Below are positions 53,096 to 62,236 of a stretch of 64,000 nt of DNA, in pieces. Source of the DNA: Pseudovibrio sp000156235 (lineage in GTDB: Bacteria > Pseudomonadota > Alphaproteobacteria > Rhizobiales > Stappiaceae); assembly GCF_000156235.1 (NCBI RefSeq), contig NZ_DS996809.1:310001-374000 (forward strand), read 5' to 3'. A program made the translations under genes and the position numbers. The notes below the pieces were generated by a model, which was given only the letters and a program-made list of their open reading frames with translations, was not told the origin of the DNA and made no database searches. How positions within the stretch are numbered: the stretch's first letter is position 1; the number at the start of each line of letters is the position of its first letter.

Positions 53096-54874
53096 TCAGG
53101 CAAGCTCAGCAGCGTCGAATGCAAGGATTGCTTCAGCTGCACGGGTAACATCATCTTTCAGCGGAGCGCTCTCACCCAGAACGGTTTCCGCAAAACTGCG
53201 TGCCATGAGGTAGCGCGGCTTTTTGAGTGCTTCTGGCGCGCTCTTGGATGCAAGTGCACCTTTGGCCAGCAGGCCAGCCCCCAGCGTGATTCCAGCCAGG
53301 CGCAGGTATGGTGTTGCGCCAGCCAGAGCTTCAGAGACCTTGCCATCTGCCTGCGCTGCCAGCATCCACTCTGTGGCTGTTTCCAGATCAGCGACTGCTG
53401 CATCCAGTTTGGAACCAAGATCACCTAACTCACCGGTGTTGTCTGCGTTCACGCTTGCTGCGATCTCTTTGATTTCGGAGATGAGGCTACGCACCTGATC
53501 GCCGCCGGACATTGGCAGCTTGCGCATCACCAGATCGATGGACTGGATGCCGTTGGTGCCTTCATAGATTGGAGCAATACGGGCATCACGCAGGTGCTGT
53601 GCTGCACCGGTTTCTTCAATGAAGCCCATACCGCCGTGGATCTGGATGCCGAGCGAAGCAACATCCACGCCGAAGTCGGTGGAGAGTGCTTTTGCAATTG
53701 GGGTGAGCAGGCCCGCACGCTCTGCCCAGAACTTCTTCTGTTCTGCATCTGGTGCAAGCTTGGCCATGTCCAGTGCATGCGCACAGGCGTAACAGATCGC
53801 GCGGGCAACCTGTGTCTGTGACTTCATGGAAAGGAGTGTGCGCTTAATGTCTGGATGCACAGCAATCGGGTCCATGCCATCGGTCTTTGAACCCACACCA
53901 CGGCCCTGCTTGCGGTCCAGAGAGTACGCCAGCGCTTCCTGGAAAGCGCGCTCGGCGATGCCGAGACCCTGAACACCAACTGCGAGGCGGGCGTTGTTCA
54001 TCATGGTGAACATGCATGCCAGACCACGGTTCTCTTCGCCAATCAACCAACCGATTGCACCGCCGTTGTCACCATAAGACATGGTACATGTTGGTGAGCC
54101 GTGAATGCCGAGCTTGTGTTCTACACCAGCAACGGTGACATCGTTCTTCTCGCCCAGGCTACCATCATCATTGACGAAGTACTTTGGAACCGCGAACAGA
54201 GAAATACCGCGTGTGCCAGCTGGCGCATCCGGCAAGCGTGCCAGCACCAGATGGATCACATTGTCGGTCATGTCGTGATCACCGTAAGTGATGAAGATCT
54301 TCTGGCCGGAGATCTTGTAGGACCCATCCCCAACAGGCTCTGCTTTTGCGCGCAGGGCATTGAGGTCAGATCCAGCATGAGGCTCGGTCAGGTTCATGGT
54401 ACCTGTCCACTCACCACTGGTGAGCTTTTCCAGGTACTTGGCTTTCAATTCAGGAGAACCGTGTTTCTCGATGGCTTCCACAGCACCTGTGGTCAGGGTT
54501 GGGCACAGGGTGAATGCCATGCTGCCAGCGTTCCACATCTCAAAGACTGCTACGTGGAGCATGTTTGGAAGGCCCTGTCCGCCAAACTCCGGATCACCGG
54601 TCAGCGCGTTCCATCCGCCCTCACGCCAACGAGTGTACACATCTTTCCAGCCCGGTGAGGTTTTAACGCTTCCATCAATCAGCTGAGCCGGGTTTTCGTC
54701 TCCAACCCGGTTGAGCGGTGCAATCTCTTCTTCGGCGAACTTTGCAGCTTCACCCAGAATAGCTTCAATCAGATCATCTGAGAGCTCTTCCTGTCCTGGC
54801 TGCGCTTGTAGCTGTCCCAGTCCTGCCACTTCTTTCAGCGTGAATGCGATTTCACTTAGTGGTGCACGATACAT
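53096..54874 (-). CDS. Acyl-CoA dehydrogenase, long DmdC-like form
   Basis: The 592-residue FAD enzyme has LTEPHAGSDLNALRA, TYGDHDMTDNVIHLV and the catalytic Glu in IYEGTNGIQSIDLV, followed by an extra C-terminal helical domain from about residue 460. It belongs to the long subfamily that includes methylthiopropanoyl-CoA dehydrogenase (DmdC), but the start MYRAPLSE and overall pattern fit general long acyl-CoA dehydrogenases too. It opens the group with the isomerase and SDR. Confidence 0.88.
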   Translation of the reverse strand: MYRAPLSEIAFTLKEVAGLGQLQAQPGQEELSDDLIEAILGEAAKFAEEEIAPLNRVGDENPAQLIDGSVKTSPGWKDVYTRWREGGWNALTGDPEFGGQGLPNMLHVAVFEMWNAGSMAFTLCPTLTTGAVEAIEKHGSPELKAKYLEKLTSGEWTGTMNLTEPHAGSDLNALRAKAEPVGDGSYKISGQKIFITYGDHDMTDNVIHLVLARLPDAPAGTRGISLFAVPKYFVNDDGSLGEKNDVTVAGVEHKLGIHGSPTCTMSYGDNGGAIGWLIGEENRGLACMFTMMNNARLAVGVQGLGIAERAFQEALAYSLDRKQGRGVGSKTDGMDPIAVHPDIKRTLLSMKSQTQVARAICYACAHALDMAKLAPDAEQKKFWAERAGLLTPIAKALSTDFGVDVASLGIQIHGGMGFIEETGAAQHLRDARIAPIYEGTNGIQSIDLVMRKLPMSGGDQVRSLISEIKEIAASVNADNTGELGDLGSKLDAAVADLETATEWMLAAQADGKVSEALAGATPYLRLAGITLGAGLLAKGALASKSAPEALKKPRYLMARSFAETVLGESAPLKDDVTRAAEAILAFDAAELA

Positions 54875-55004
54875 TTTTTATCTTCCTCCCCTTCTGAAGC
54901 TGCCTGCCTTGCATTATAGGGCCAGCGAACGGCTTCAGAGATGTGCGTTTGCGGTGTTCCTTGCCGAAGGTTGGCGGCTATTCAGCGGACATACGCGTAG
55001 TTTC

Positions 55005-55050
55005 GCGCATATCCTTGTCCGAAAACCGGCGCTACGTCTCAGGAACACGC
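55005..55050. repeat. Palindromic intergenic repeat, copy D
   Basis: GCGCATATCCTTGTCCGAAA and ACCGGCGC, followed by a degraded right side (TCAGGAACACGC), match copies A-C in the left arm and core. It is a diverged copy in the gap between the acyl-CoA dehydrogenase and the Sua5-like gene. The rest of this 325-base gap has no gene. Confidence 0.55.
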
Positions 55051-55199
55051 TATAGCGACTTGACGAATTGGCTTTTGCCTATCAAAAGGCCGCTACAGAA
55101 ATTTTTCCTGTTTGGGACAGTAGTGCGATTAACCTATACGTCAAGCATCCCTTAAAGGCAGGTAGCCCCCTACATTCGTCTTAGTAAGAAAGAAAAGGT

Positions 55200-56189
55200 A
55201 TGAAACTCTGGCGCTTAAACCCATCTGATACCCAGTTGGAAGACACGCAAATTTTTCAGGATATTTGCGATGCGCTGAGCGATGGCAAACTGGTCGCCAT
55301 ACCTACTGAGACGGTTTATGGACTGGCTGCGGATGCCACCAACGGTAAGGCTTGTGCCGGTATATATGAGGCTAAGGGTCGACCTAGTTTCAATCCCCTG
55401 ATCTCACATATCGACAGTCTGGAAGCGGCACAAACCCACGCGTTTTTTGATGACCGCGCTTTGAAGCTGGCAGAAGCATTCTGGCCGGGGCCATTGACCC
55501 TTGTGCTGCCGAAGCTGCCAACCAGTCCGGTTTCTGATTTGGCTGTTGCGGGATTGGAGACCATTGCGCTTCGTGTGCCGCGCTCTGCTGTTATGCGCGC
55601 CCTGTGCAAGCGGACGGGCCTGCCTTTGGCGGCGCCTTCAGCGAACCTGTCTGGCCGGATCAGCGGCACAACGGCGGAAGATGTTATCAACGATCTTAAA
55701 GATCACTTGTCTTACATCATCGATTCAGGTGCGACGCCAGTGGGTGTTGAATCAACCATCGTCTCGCTGGTTGGTGATCGCCCTACTCTGCTGCGTCCGG
55801 GTGGCCTGGCGCGTGAGAATGTTGAAGCCGTTCTTGGTGAAAAGCTGGTGCGTGCGGGGACTGACGACAGCGCGCCAATGGCGCCAGGCATGCTGACCTC
55901 TCACTATGCGCCCAACTCCCACATTCGCCTGAATGCTGAAGAAGTGACAGCTGGTGAAGCGTTGATTACCTTTGGCAGTGTGCTACCTGATGGCTCAGAC
56001 AAGGCGGCCAAGTTGGTTCCCCTAAGCGACTCAGAGGATCTGACCGAAGCTGCAGCTCGTTTGTTTACTGCTTTACGTCAGGCAGATCTGGGTGAGAACG
56101 GAAAAATTGCGGTCATGCCAATCCCTCATCATGGACTGGGCGAAGCTATTAACGACCGGCTTGCACGTGCCGCAGCACCACGCGATTAA
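55200..56189 (+). CDS. L-threonylcarbamoyladenylate synthase (Sua5 type)
   Basis: It makes threonylcarbamoyl-AMP for the t6A37 modification of ANN-decoding tRNAs. The 329-residue protein has the YrdC-like domain (IPTETVYGLAADA, YEAKGRPSFNPL, FWPGPLTLVL, LRVPRS, APSANLSG) and the C-terminal Sua5 domain after an APGMLTSHYAP linker. The start at ATG 55200 is preceded by GAAAAGG. Confidence 0.93.
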   Translation: MKLWRLNPSDTQLEDTQIFQDICDALSDGKLVAIPTETVYGLAADATNGKACAGIYEAKGRPSFNPLISHIDSLEAAQTHAFFDDRALKLAEAFWPGPLTLVLPKLPTSPVSDLAVAGLETIALRVPRSAVMRALCKRTGLPLAAPSANLSGRISGTTAEDVINDLKDHLSYIIDSGATPVGVESTIVSLVGDRPTLLRPGGLARENVEAVLGEKLVRAGTDDSAPMAPGMLTSHYAPNSHIRLNAEEVTAGEALITFGSVLPDGSDKAAKLVPLSDSEDLTEAAARLFTALRQADLGENGKIAVMPIPHHGLGEAINDRLARAAAPRD

Positions 56190-56197
56190 AACGCTTT

Positions 56198-56225
56198 CAG
56201 AGCGCTGAAAACGGACAGCGCTCTG
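56198..56225 (+). terminator. Hairpin after the Sua5-type gene
   Basis: A perfect 9-bp stem CAGAGCGCT/AGCGCTCTG with a 10-base loop begins 9 bases after the stop. The T-run is interrupted (CACTCTTC), so it may be an imperfect terminator. Confidence 0.6.
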
Positions 56226-56454
56226 CACTCTTCTTTGCATTTTGCCTACAAATTTCTCCTGCAAGCCGTTGAGAGCACAGGATAACTCCCCCTGAATACT
56301 TTGGGTTTATTGTAGAATTCCTTGTATTTATGCAACACATAAAGAATAGGTATTAACCTTTTCTCTTTTCACTCAGTGTGAATTCATGGATCGCGCGAAT
56401 AAACGGCGTGCAAATTTCAAGAATTAGCTCAATATTACAGTCATGTATTTCTTA

Positions 56455-56545
56455 GAGATGCAGCGGACCTCCCCCACGAGCAACACAGATTGCTCGCACC
56501 TTTAATCCGGGGCTGCGTGTCGTACACGCACTCCGGATTTTTCTT
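56455..56545 (+). ncRNA. Candidate small RNA with a CCTCCCCC stretch and terminator
   Basis: ACCTCCCCCACG (56468) is followed by hairpin CGAGCA/TGCTCG (56477-56496) and then by a strong terminator-like hairpin (AATCCGG/CCGGATT with an inner GCGTGT/ACACGC, 56504-56539) and T-run TTTTTC. The pattern of an exposed anti-Shine-Dalgarno-like stretch plus terminator suits a trans-acting small RNA of about 90 bases. No gene ends here. The 590-base gap also holds the hypothetical minus-strand frame at 56502. Confidence 0.45.
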
Positions 56546-56657
56546 GTCTCCATGACCGCTCTCTGGCGCATTCCATAGCGGCATCAACATGGTCATATGC
56601 CAGCACCTCATCCCAATTGCCGAGATAAACTGAAGGGTTGCGCAATTGACAGATCAC
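56502..56657 (-). CDS. Possible small protein of 51 residues, GTG start
   Basis: The frame has protein-like character: NPSVYLGNWDEVLAYDHVD then AAMECARERSWRQEKSG, with a helical, charged pattern, ending at a stop inside the hairpin of the candidate RNA on the other strand. GCGGA lies directly before the GTG. I do not recognise it. It competes with the small-RNA interpretation of the same DNA, and either, both or neither may be real. Confidence 0.3.
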   Translation of the reverse strand: MICQLRNPSVYLGNWDEVLAYDHVDAAMECARERSWRQEKSGVRVRHAAPD

Positions 56658-56779
56658 TCCGCATTGTGGAGTGGTATATTTAATTCGCCCAATTTTTCAC
56701 AGGACTGGATTTAGGTGCCTTCACTTTAGAGTTGGCTGTCGGTTGTGTACCTGATTTCATTTTTTACGGGTTCAATATC

Positions 56780-57709
56780 TTGAGTACTTTGCTGCTGCAC
56801 CATCAGGCTTTTTTAAATCACCTTACTCCACTTGGTCACCCGGAACGGCCAGACCGCTTGCGGGCTATTGACCGTATGCTTGAGAACGAGCGGTTCTTTA
56901 TGCTGGATCGCGATATCGCACCATTTGGAACATTTCAGGATATTGCCCGGGTTCACAGCTCCGACTACATCAACTCCATCCACAATATGAACCCTGAAGA
57001 GGGGCTCGTTGATTTTGCGCCGGATACCAACCTTTCCCCTGGTAGTTGGGAATCTGCGATGCGAGCTGTTGGCGGATCCACTCGCTGTGTAGATGAGGTG
57101 ATGAGCAAGCGCGTTTCCAATGCCTTTGCGGCCTGCCGACCTCCGGGGCACCATGCAGAGACAGCGGTTACCTCCGGCTTTTGCCTGTTCAACAATGCTG
57201 CGATTGCAGCACGCTATGCGCAGGACGTTTATGGGCTCGAACGTGTAGCGATTATGGATTTTGACGTTCACCATGGAAATGGCACTCAGGAGATCTTCTG
57301 GGCTGATCCTACGGTGATGTACACCTCCACACACCAGATGCCATTGTTCCCGGGAACTGGTGCTGTGAATGAAACCGGAGAGCACAACAATATCGTCAAT
57401 GCTCCACTGACAGCGGGCGATGATGGCACGCAGTTCCGCGAAGCACTGGATTACGCGATTTTGCCTCGCATCCGGGAGTTTTCCCCGGACCTCATCATTA
57501 TCTCAGCCGGCTTTGATGCGCATGAACGCGATCCACTGGGTGGACTGCGCCTGACTGAGCTGGATTTTGCATGGGCGACTCGCAAGCTCATCGAGATTGC
57601 AGATGATTGCTGTGAGGGACGCGTCATTTCCCTATTAGAAGGTGGGTATGATCTGGAAGGTCTTGCGCGATCCGCTGCTGCTCATGTAATGACATTGATG
57701 GATTACTAA
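56780..57709 (+). CDS. Histone-deacetylase-like amidohydrolase
   Basis: The zinc amidohydrolase has the class II HDAC pattern: TPLGHPERPDRL, CRPPGHHAE (two His), IMDFDVHHGNGTQ (Asp and His ligands), FPGTGAVNETG, ISAGFDAHERDPLGG (Asp ligand and HDAC Glu) and LLEGGYDLEGL. It may deacetylate acetylpolyamines or acetylated proteins. I chose the TTG at 56780 (MSTLLLHHQAF), which matches where homologues start; a TTG at 56732 is the alternative. It precedes xseB and dxs, a common alphaproteobacterial order. Confidence 0.9.
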   Translation: MSTLLLHHQAFLNHLTPLGHPERPDRLRAIDRMLENERFFMLDRDIAPFGTFQDIARVHSSDYINSIHNMNPEEGLVDFAPDTNLSPGSWESAMRAVGGSTRCVDEVMSKRVSNAFAACRPPGHHAETAVTSGFCLFNNAAIAARYAQDVYGLERVAIMDFDVHHGNGTQEIFWADPTVMYTSTHQMPLFPGTGAVNETGEHNNIVNAPLTAGDDGTQFREALDYAILPRIREFSPDLIIISAGFDAHERDPLGGLRLTELDFAWATRKLIEIADDCCEGRVISLLEGGYDLEGLARSAAAHVMTLMDY

Positions 57710-57747
57710 TTGGGAGCCCCTGTTCCCAACTGAGCGAGGACATATTG

Positions 57748-57996
57748 GTGACAGAAGAAGCAGCCGGTTCCATTGAAAATCTTAGCTTTGAGCAAGCGTT
57801 AGCTGAGCTGGAAACCATTGTTCGCAATTTGGAACAAGGCAACGTACCGCTGGAGAAGAGCATTGAGCTTTATGCGCGCGGCGAAGCTTTGCGTGAAAAG
57901 TGCGATGGCCTGCTCAAAGCTGCCGAAGAGAAGGTGGAAAAAATCCAGATGAACACCTCTGGAAACGCGGTTGGTACAGAAGCGCTGGACAACTAA
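57748..57996 (+). CDS. xseB: Exodeoxyribonuclease VII small subunit
   Basis: The 82-residue helical protein has SFEQALAELETIVRNLEQGN and SIELYARGEALREKC, the XseB signature, and pairs with XseA (not in the window) to degrade single-stranded DNA. The GTG at 57748 with GAGGAC upstream gives a normal length. Confidence 0.95.
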   Translation: MTEEAAGSIENLSFEQALAELETIVRNLEQGNVPLEKSIELYARGEALREKCDGLLKAAEEKVEKIQMNTSGNAVGTEALDN

Positions 57997-58085
57997 GAAA
58001 TTCAGCCAGTCCAGAACAGAAATTCTAGTTTTATCAGCAGTAACTAGAACTTCCGCTCTAGTACACGCGTTCATTTTTTCAACAG

Positions 58086-58108
58086 ACCCCGCCTTGAGCG
58101 GGGTTTTT
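58086..58108 (+). terminator. Terminator of xseB
   Basis: A 7-bp stem (ACCCCGC/GCGGGGT) with a 5-base loop is followed by four T. Confidence 0.85.
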
Positions 58109-58400
58109 GTTTGCCTGTGAAACATCCAGAACACCGATTTACTTCGCTGATAAAAATTTCGTGATAATTAATTATTTAGCCTACTAAATAAAATTGGTCA
58201 AAAATTACTGAGCACAACACACACTTGTTATTCTATGAGACTGCGAAGTTTTAATTGGAACAATACTTAACTAGAGATATTTCACAGAATATTGTTTCGA
58301 GGCAGAGAATACAAAGATCATCATTGATCGTATTACCGACCGGACGGTCTAGTTTAAATTGGTAAGTATTCTTCATTTATCGCGGGTTATTGGCACAGAC

Positions 58401-58620
58401 AAAAAAAAGGGGGCTACGAAAACCGTAGCCCCAAGTCGATCACTGTGCACGTGGCCCCATCGACCACACATTCGACATAGGACGTTTCGTCGCAGATTGC
58501 ATCACCCCATGGGGTGACAAAAGCGCAATTTGTACTAGCAAATGAAAAAAAATACGTTCTCATCCCCTATTGACAGGGGATTCTTAGGGACATCCCTACA
58601 AAAGGACCTAGCATAAACGA
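58401..58620 (-). ncRNA. Candidate minus-strand small RNA with a strong terminator
   Basis: A 9-bp stem (GGGGCTACG/CGTAGCCCC, 58410-58432) is followed on the minus strand by eight T, but no gene lies upstream on that strand. The upstream 190 bases hold a perfect 16-base palindrome (58502-58517, TCACCCCATGGGGTGA), a hairpin ATCCCC/GGGGAT (about 58563-58581) and a 20-codon frame (58440-58502, ATG start, GGGGTG before it). The transcript may be a small RNA or encode a tiny peptide. The remaining part of the 780-base gap between xseB and dxs has no gene. Confidence 0.45.
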
Positions 58621-58778
58621 TCAATTATTCATGACAGGCAATTGCACAGTGGGCAGCCTTGCTATAATCGTGATCAATTACGGAAGACACTTGTCCCGGC
58701 CATAATTTGGAACATATACCATGGTCGGTTCCATAGGTGTTAAGCTGCCAGATAGTCAAAAGACTCAAGAAGACCCAG

Positions 58779-60680
58779 ATGTCCCTGCTAGATCAAATTC
58801 ATAATCCATCTGATCTCAAAAAGGTCCCGGAAGACCGCCTTCAACAAGTTGCTGAAGAGCTGCGTGAGGAGATGGTTGATGCTGTTTCTGTCACCGGGGG
58901 CCATTTAGGGGCCGGATTGGGTGTTGTTGAGCTAACTGTTGCGCTCCACCACGTCTTCGATACCCCAAAAGACCGCCTGATCTGGGATGTGGGACACCAA
59001 TGTTACCCACATAAGATCCTGACCGATCGCAAACAACGTATACGTACCTTGCGCCAGGACGGTGGATTAAGCGGTTTTACGAAGCGCTCTGAGAGTGAAT
59101 ATGATCCATTTGGTGCGGGTCATTCCTCTACTTCTATTTCTGCCGGTCTCGGCATGGCTGTTGCCCGCGACCTTGCTGGTGGCGACAACAATGTGATTGC
59201 TGTTATTGGTGATGGCGCGATGTCAGCTGGCATGGCTTATGAGGCCATGAACAACGCTGGTGCATTGAACTCTCGCCTGATCGTTATTCTGAACGACAAC
59301 GATATGTCGATTGCTCCACCAGTTGGCGCTCTTTCTGCGAGCCTTGCACGTCTTGTTTCCGGCAAGACCTACACAGGCTTCCGCGAAGCGGCCAAACAGG
59401 TGGCAAGCGCGCTTCCAAAGCCATTGCAGGAGAAAGCAGCGCAGGCTGAAGAGTTTGCCCGCAGCTTCTTTACGGGCGGTACGCTGTTTGAAGAACTTGG
59501 CTTCTATTACGTTGGCCCGGTTGATGGACACAACCTTGACCATCTGTTGCCAGTGCTGAAAAACGTTCGTGATGCCAAAGAAGGTCCGATCCTTGTTCAC
59601 GTTGTGACGCAGAAAGGTAAGGGTTATCTGCCAGCTGAGAACGCCAGCAACAAGTATCATGCGGTTGCCAAGTTTGATGTTGTGACTGGTGAGCAGTCCA
59701 AGCCAAAACCAAACGCACCTTCCTACACCCGCGTCTTCGCCAATGCGTTGATTGAAGAAGCGAACAAGGATGAGAAGATTGTTGGTATCACCGCAGCAAT
59801 GCCGGATGGTACTGGTCTGGATGTGTTTGAGAAGGTTCACCCAACCCGCATGTTTGATGTAGGCATCGCTGAACAGCATGCGGTGACGTTCGCAGCGGGT
59901 ATGGCTTCAGAAGGCTACAAGCCGTTCTGTGCGATTTATTCTACTTTCCTTCAGCGTGGCTACGATCAGGTCGTTCATGATGTAGCAATCCAGAAGCTAC
60001 CTGTACGCTTCCCGATTGACCGTGCAGGTCTCGTGGGCGCTGATGGCGCAACGCATGCGGGTTCCTTTGATACTGCTTTCCTCTCCTGTCTGCCGGGCAT
60101 GGTTGTCATGTCTCCGGGCGATGAGGCTGAGTTGGTGCATATGGTCTCCACTGCAGCTGCTTATGATGAAGGCCCGATTGCATTCCGCTACCCACGTGGT
60201 GAAGGCATTGGCATTGATTTGCCAGAGATTGGAACTCCACTGGAGATCGGCAAAGGCCGCATTGTGAAAGAAGGGTCTCGCGTTGCTCTGGTTTCCTTGG
60301 GCGGCCGCCTTCAGGAAGCACTTAAAGCAGCGGATACTCTTGATGCAGCTGGTCTTTCCACCACGGTGGCAGATGCACGCTTTGCCAAGCCGCTCGATAC
60401 CGACATGATTGGCCGTCTTGCAAAAGAGCATGATGTGCTGATTACTATCGAAGAAGGCTCCATTGGTGGCTTCGGCAGTCAGGTGCTGCAGTTCCTTTCT
60501 GACAATGGCTTGCTGGATGGCTCACTCAAGGTGCGCAGTATGATCCTGCCGGATGCTTTCCAGGACCACGCAAAGCCGGAAGCCATGTACAAAGATGCAG
60601 GACTAGACGCATCAGGGATTGTACATCGCGTCTTTGAAACCCTTGGTAAAGCTGAGGATTTGCCGTTAAGGCTTGTTTAG
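58779..60680 (+). CDS. dxs: 1-deoxy-D-xylulose-5-phosphate synthase
   Basis: The ThDP enzyme condenses pyruvate and glyceraldehyde-3-phosphate in the first step of the MEP isoprenoid pathway. The 633-residue protein has the ThDP/Mg motif IAVIGDGAMSAGMAYEAMNN, GHQCYPHKILTDR, SGFTKRSESEYDPFGAGHS, and DVGIAEQHAVTFAAGMA. I chose the ATG at 58779 (MSLLDQI); the frame is open to 58737 but the ribosome site suits the later start. Confidence 0.96.
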   Translation: MSLLDQIHNPSDLKKVPEDRLQQVAEELREEMVDAVSVTGGHLGAGLGVVELTVALHHVFDTPKDRLIWDVGHQCYPHKILTDRKQRIRTLRQDGGLSGFTKRSESEYDPFGAGHSSTSISAGLGMAVARDLAGGDNNVIAVIGDGAMSAGMAYEAMNNAGALNSRLIVILNDNDMSIAPPVGALSASLARLVSGKTYTGFREAAKQVASALPKPLQEKAAQAEEFARSFFTGGTLFEELGFYYVGPVDGHNLDHLLPVLKNVRDAKEGPILVHVVTQKGKGYLPAENASNKYHAVAKFDVVTGEQSKPKPNAPSYTRVFANALIEEANKDEKIVGITAAMPDGTGLDVFEKVHPTRMFDVGIAEQHAVTFAAGMASEGYKPFCAIYSTFLQRGYDQVVHDVAIQKLPVRFPIDRAGLVGADGATHAGSFDTAFLSCLPGMVVMSPGDEAELVHMVSTAAAYDEGPIAFRYPRGEGIGIDLPEIGTPLEIGKGRIVKEGSRVALVSLGGRLQEALKAADTLDAAGLSTTVADARFAKPLDTDMIGRLAKEHDVLITIEEGSIGGFGSQVLQFLSDNGLLDGSLKVRSMILPDAFQDHAKPEAMYKDAGLDASGIVHRVFETLGKAEDLPLRLV

Positions 60681-60809
60681 AACTACTCATTTTTGTTCAT
60701 AACTCAGCGAAAAAGATAATTGAGGGGTAGCTTCGGCTGCCCTTCTTATTTTCTTTTTGCACATGGCATGTAATGTGACTCCAGTTTTACATTGTTGGCT
60801 GGTACGCGC

Positions 60810-62198
60810 ATGATCCTGCTGCTTGCAACTTTTGCGTCCTTAATGTTGTCTACGGCCCTCATTCTTGCAGGGCATGGACTTTCTTCGACGCTTATCCCCC
60901 TCAGAGCTGATTTAGCCGGGTTTGGAGACCTCCAGATCGGTCTGATCTCGTCCAGTTTTTACATCGGTTTTGTGATCGGGTGTGTGTTTGGCCCATTCCT
61001 GATTCTACGGGCTGGTCATATTCGTGCGTTTGCTGCGCTGGTATCGTTGATGTCTGGTGCAGCCTTGTTGCACCCTATCCTTCTTGATCCGCTGGCGTGG
61101 GCGTTGTTTCGCGTCATTACCGGTTTGTGTTTTGCCGGTATCTTGCTGGTTGTCGAAAGCTGGTTGAATGACCAGGCAACCAACGAGAACCGCGGCACAG
61201 TGATGTCGCTCTACATCATCTGCTATCTGGGTGCGACCATGGGTGGCCAGCTGATGGTTGTTGGTTTTGACATCAGCACTTTCGTACCCTTTGCGATTGC
61301 GTCCATCTTTGTCAGCATCGCAGTGGTTCCAGTCGCACTTACCAAAGCGGTACAGCCAGCGCCGATTACGCTGGTGCGGTTCCGCCCGATCAATCTCTAT
61401 CAGACGTCAGCTGTGGCGCTGATTGGTTGTTTGCTCATCGGCCTCGCCAACAGCTCCATGTGGGCGCTTGCACCTCTGTACGCCAAGCAGATTGGCTATA
61501 GCACCAATGAAGCGGCCTATTTTGCGGCGGCTATCGTTTTGGGTGGCGCGATCACGCAGTGGCCGATTGGTCGTCTTTCAGACCGTGTAGATCGTCGTAT
61601 CATCATCTTGCTGCTCGGGTTCACTGCAGCTGCTGCATCCCTGCTGCTCTTTATCCTTGAGAGCGGTAACTTCTGGGGAACTTTCACCATCTTCCTGATG
61701 CTGGGCATGGCCAGTCAGCCGACTTACGCGATTGTTGCTGCACACGCCTTCGACTACGTGGAAGCTGAAGACTACGTTGAGACGTCCTCTGGCGTGTTGA
61801 TGTCGAACGGAATCGGCTCAATGATCGGCCCTACCCTTGCTGCTGGTCTGATGTACAGCATAGGTCCGGAAGGGCTGTTTGTTTGGGTTGCGCTTGTTGA
61901 AGTGGCCTTGGCACTCTTCGTTATCAGTCGCCTGTTCATCCGTCCTGCAGACGAGGCTCTGGAGAAGACAGACTTCGAATACGGTGCAACTTCCAACATG
62001 GGTGCGGTGCTTACGCCTGATCCGCTAGATATCGAAGATCCTTACGTTATTCCGCCTGAAGAGTTCCCTGCCTATGAACAGGAAGAGGAGGAAGAACCAT
62101 CAGAAGAAACGGATGATTTGCCAAATCGCAATGATGAGGGTGAGAATCCGCCTACAACTGATGAGACTCAGGATAATTCCAGATTCCCTTCTGGCTAA
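60810..62198 (+). CDS. MFS transporter with an acidic C-terminal tail
   Basis: About 462 residues with twelve TM helices. It carries the MFS motif GRLSDRVDRR between TM8 and TM9. The last 90 residues are very acidic (YEQEEEEEPSEETDDLP) and probably a cytoplasmic disordered tail. Substrate unknown; YcaD-like families are similar. The Met at 60810 begins the first TM helix; a TTG at 60792 would also be possible. Confidence 0.85.
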   Translation: MILLLATFASLMLSTALILAGHGLSSTLIPLRADLAGFGDLQIGLISSSFYIGFVIGCVFGPFLILRAGHIRAFAALVSLMSGAALLHPILLDPLAWALFRVITGLCFAGILLVVESWLNDQATNENRGTVMSLYIICYLGATMGGQLMVVGFDISTFVPFAIASIFVSIAVVPVALTKAVQPAPITLVRFRPINLYQTSAVALIGCLLIGLANSSMWALAPLYAKQIGYSTNEAAYFAAAIVLGGAITQWPIGRLSDRVDRRIIILLLGFTAAAASLLLFILESGNFWGTFTIFLMLGMASQPTYAIVAAHAFDYVEAEDYVETSSGVLMSNGIGSMIGPTLAAGLMYSIGPEGLFVWVALVEVALALFVISRLFIRPADEALEKTDFEYGATSNMGAVLTPDPLDIEDPYVIPPEEFPAYEQEEEEEPSEETDDLPNRNDEGENPPTTDETQDNSRFPSG

Positions 62199-62236
62199 GT
62201 GTAGACACACTCGACGGAAGCAACTAAGAAAGACCC

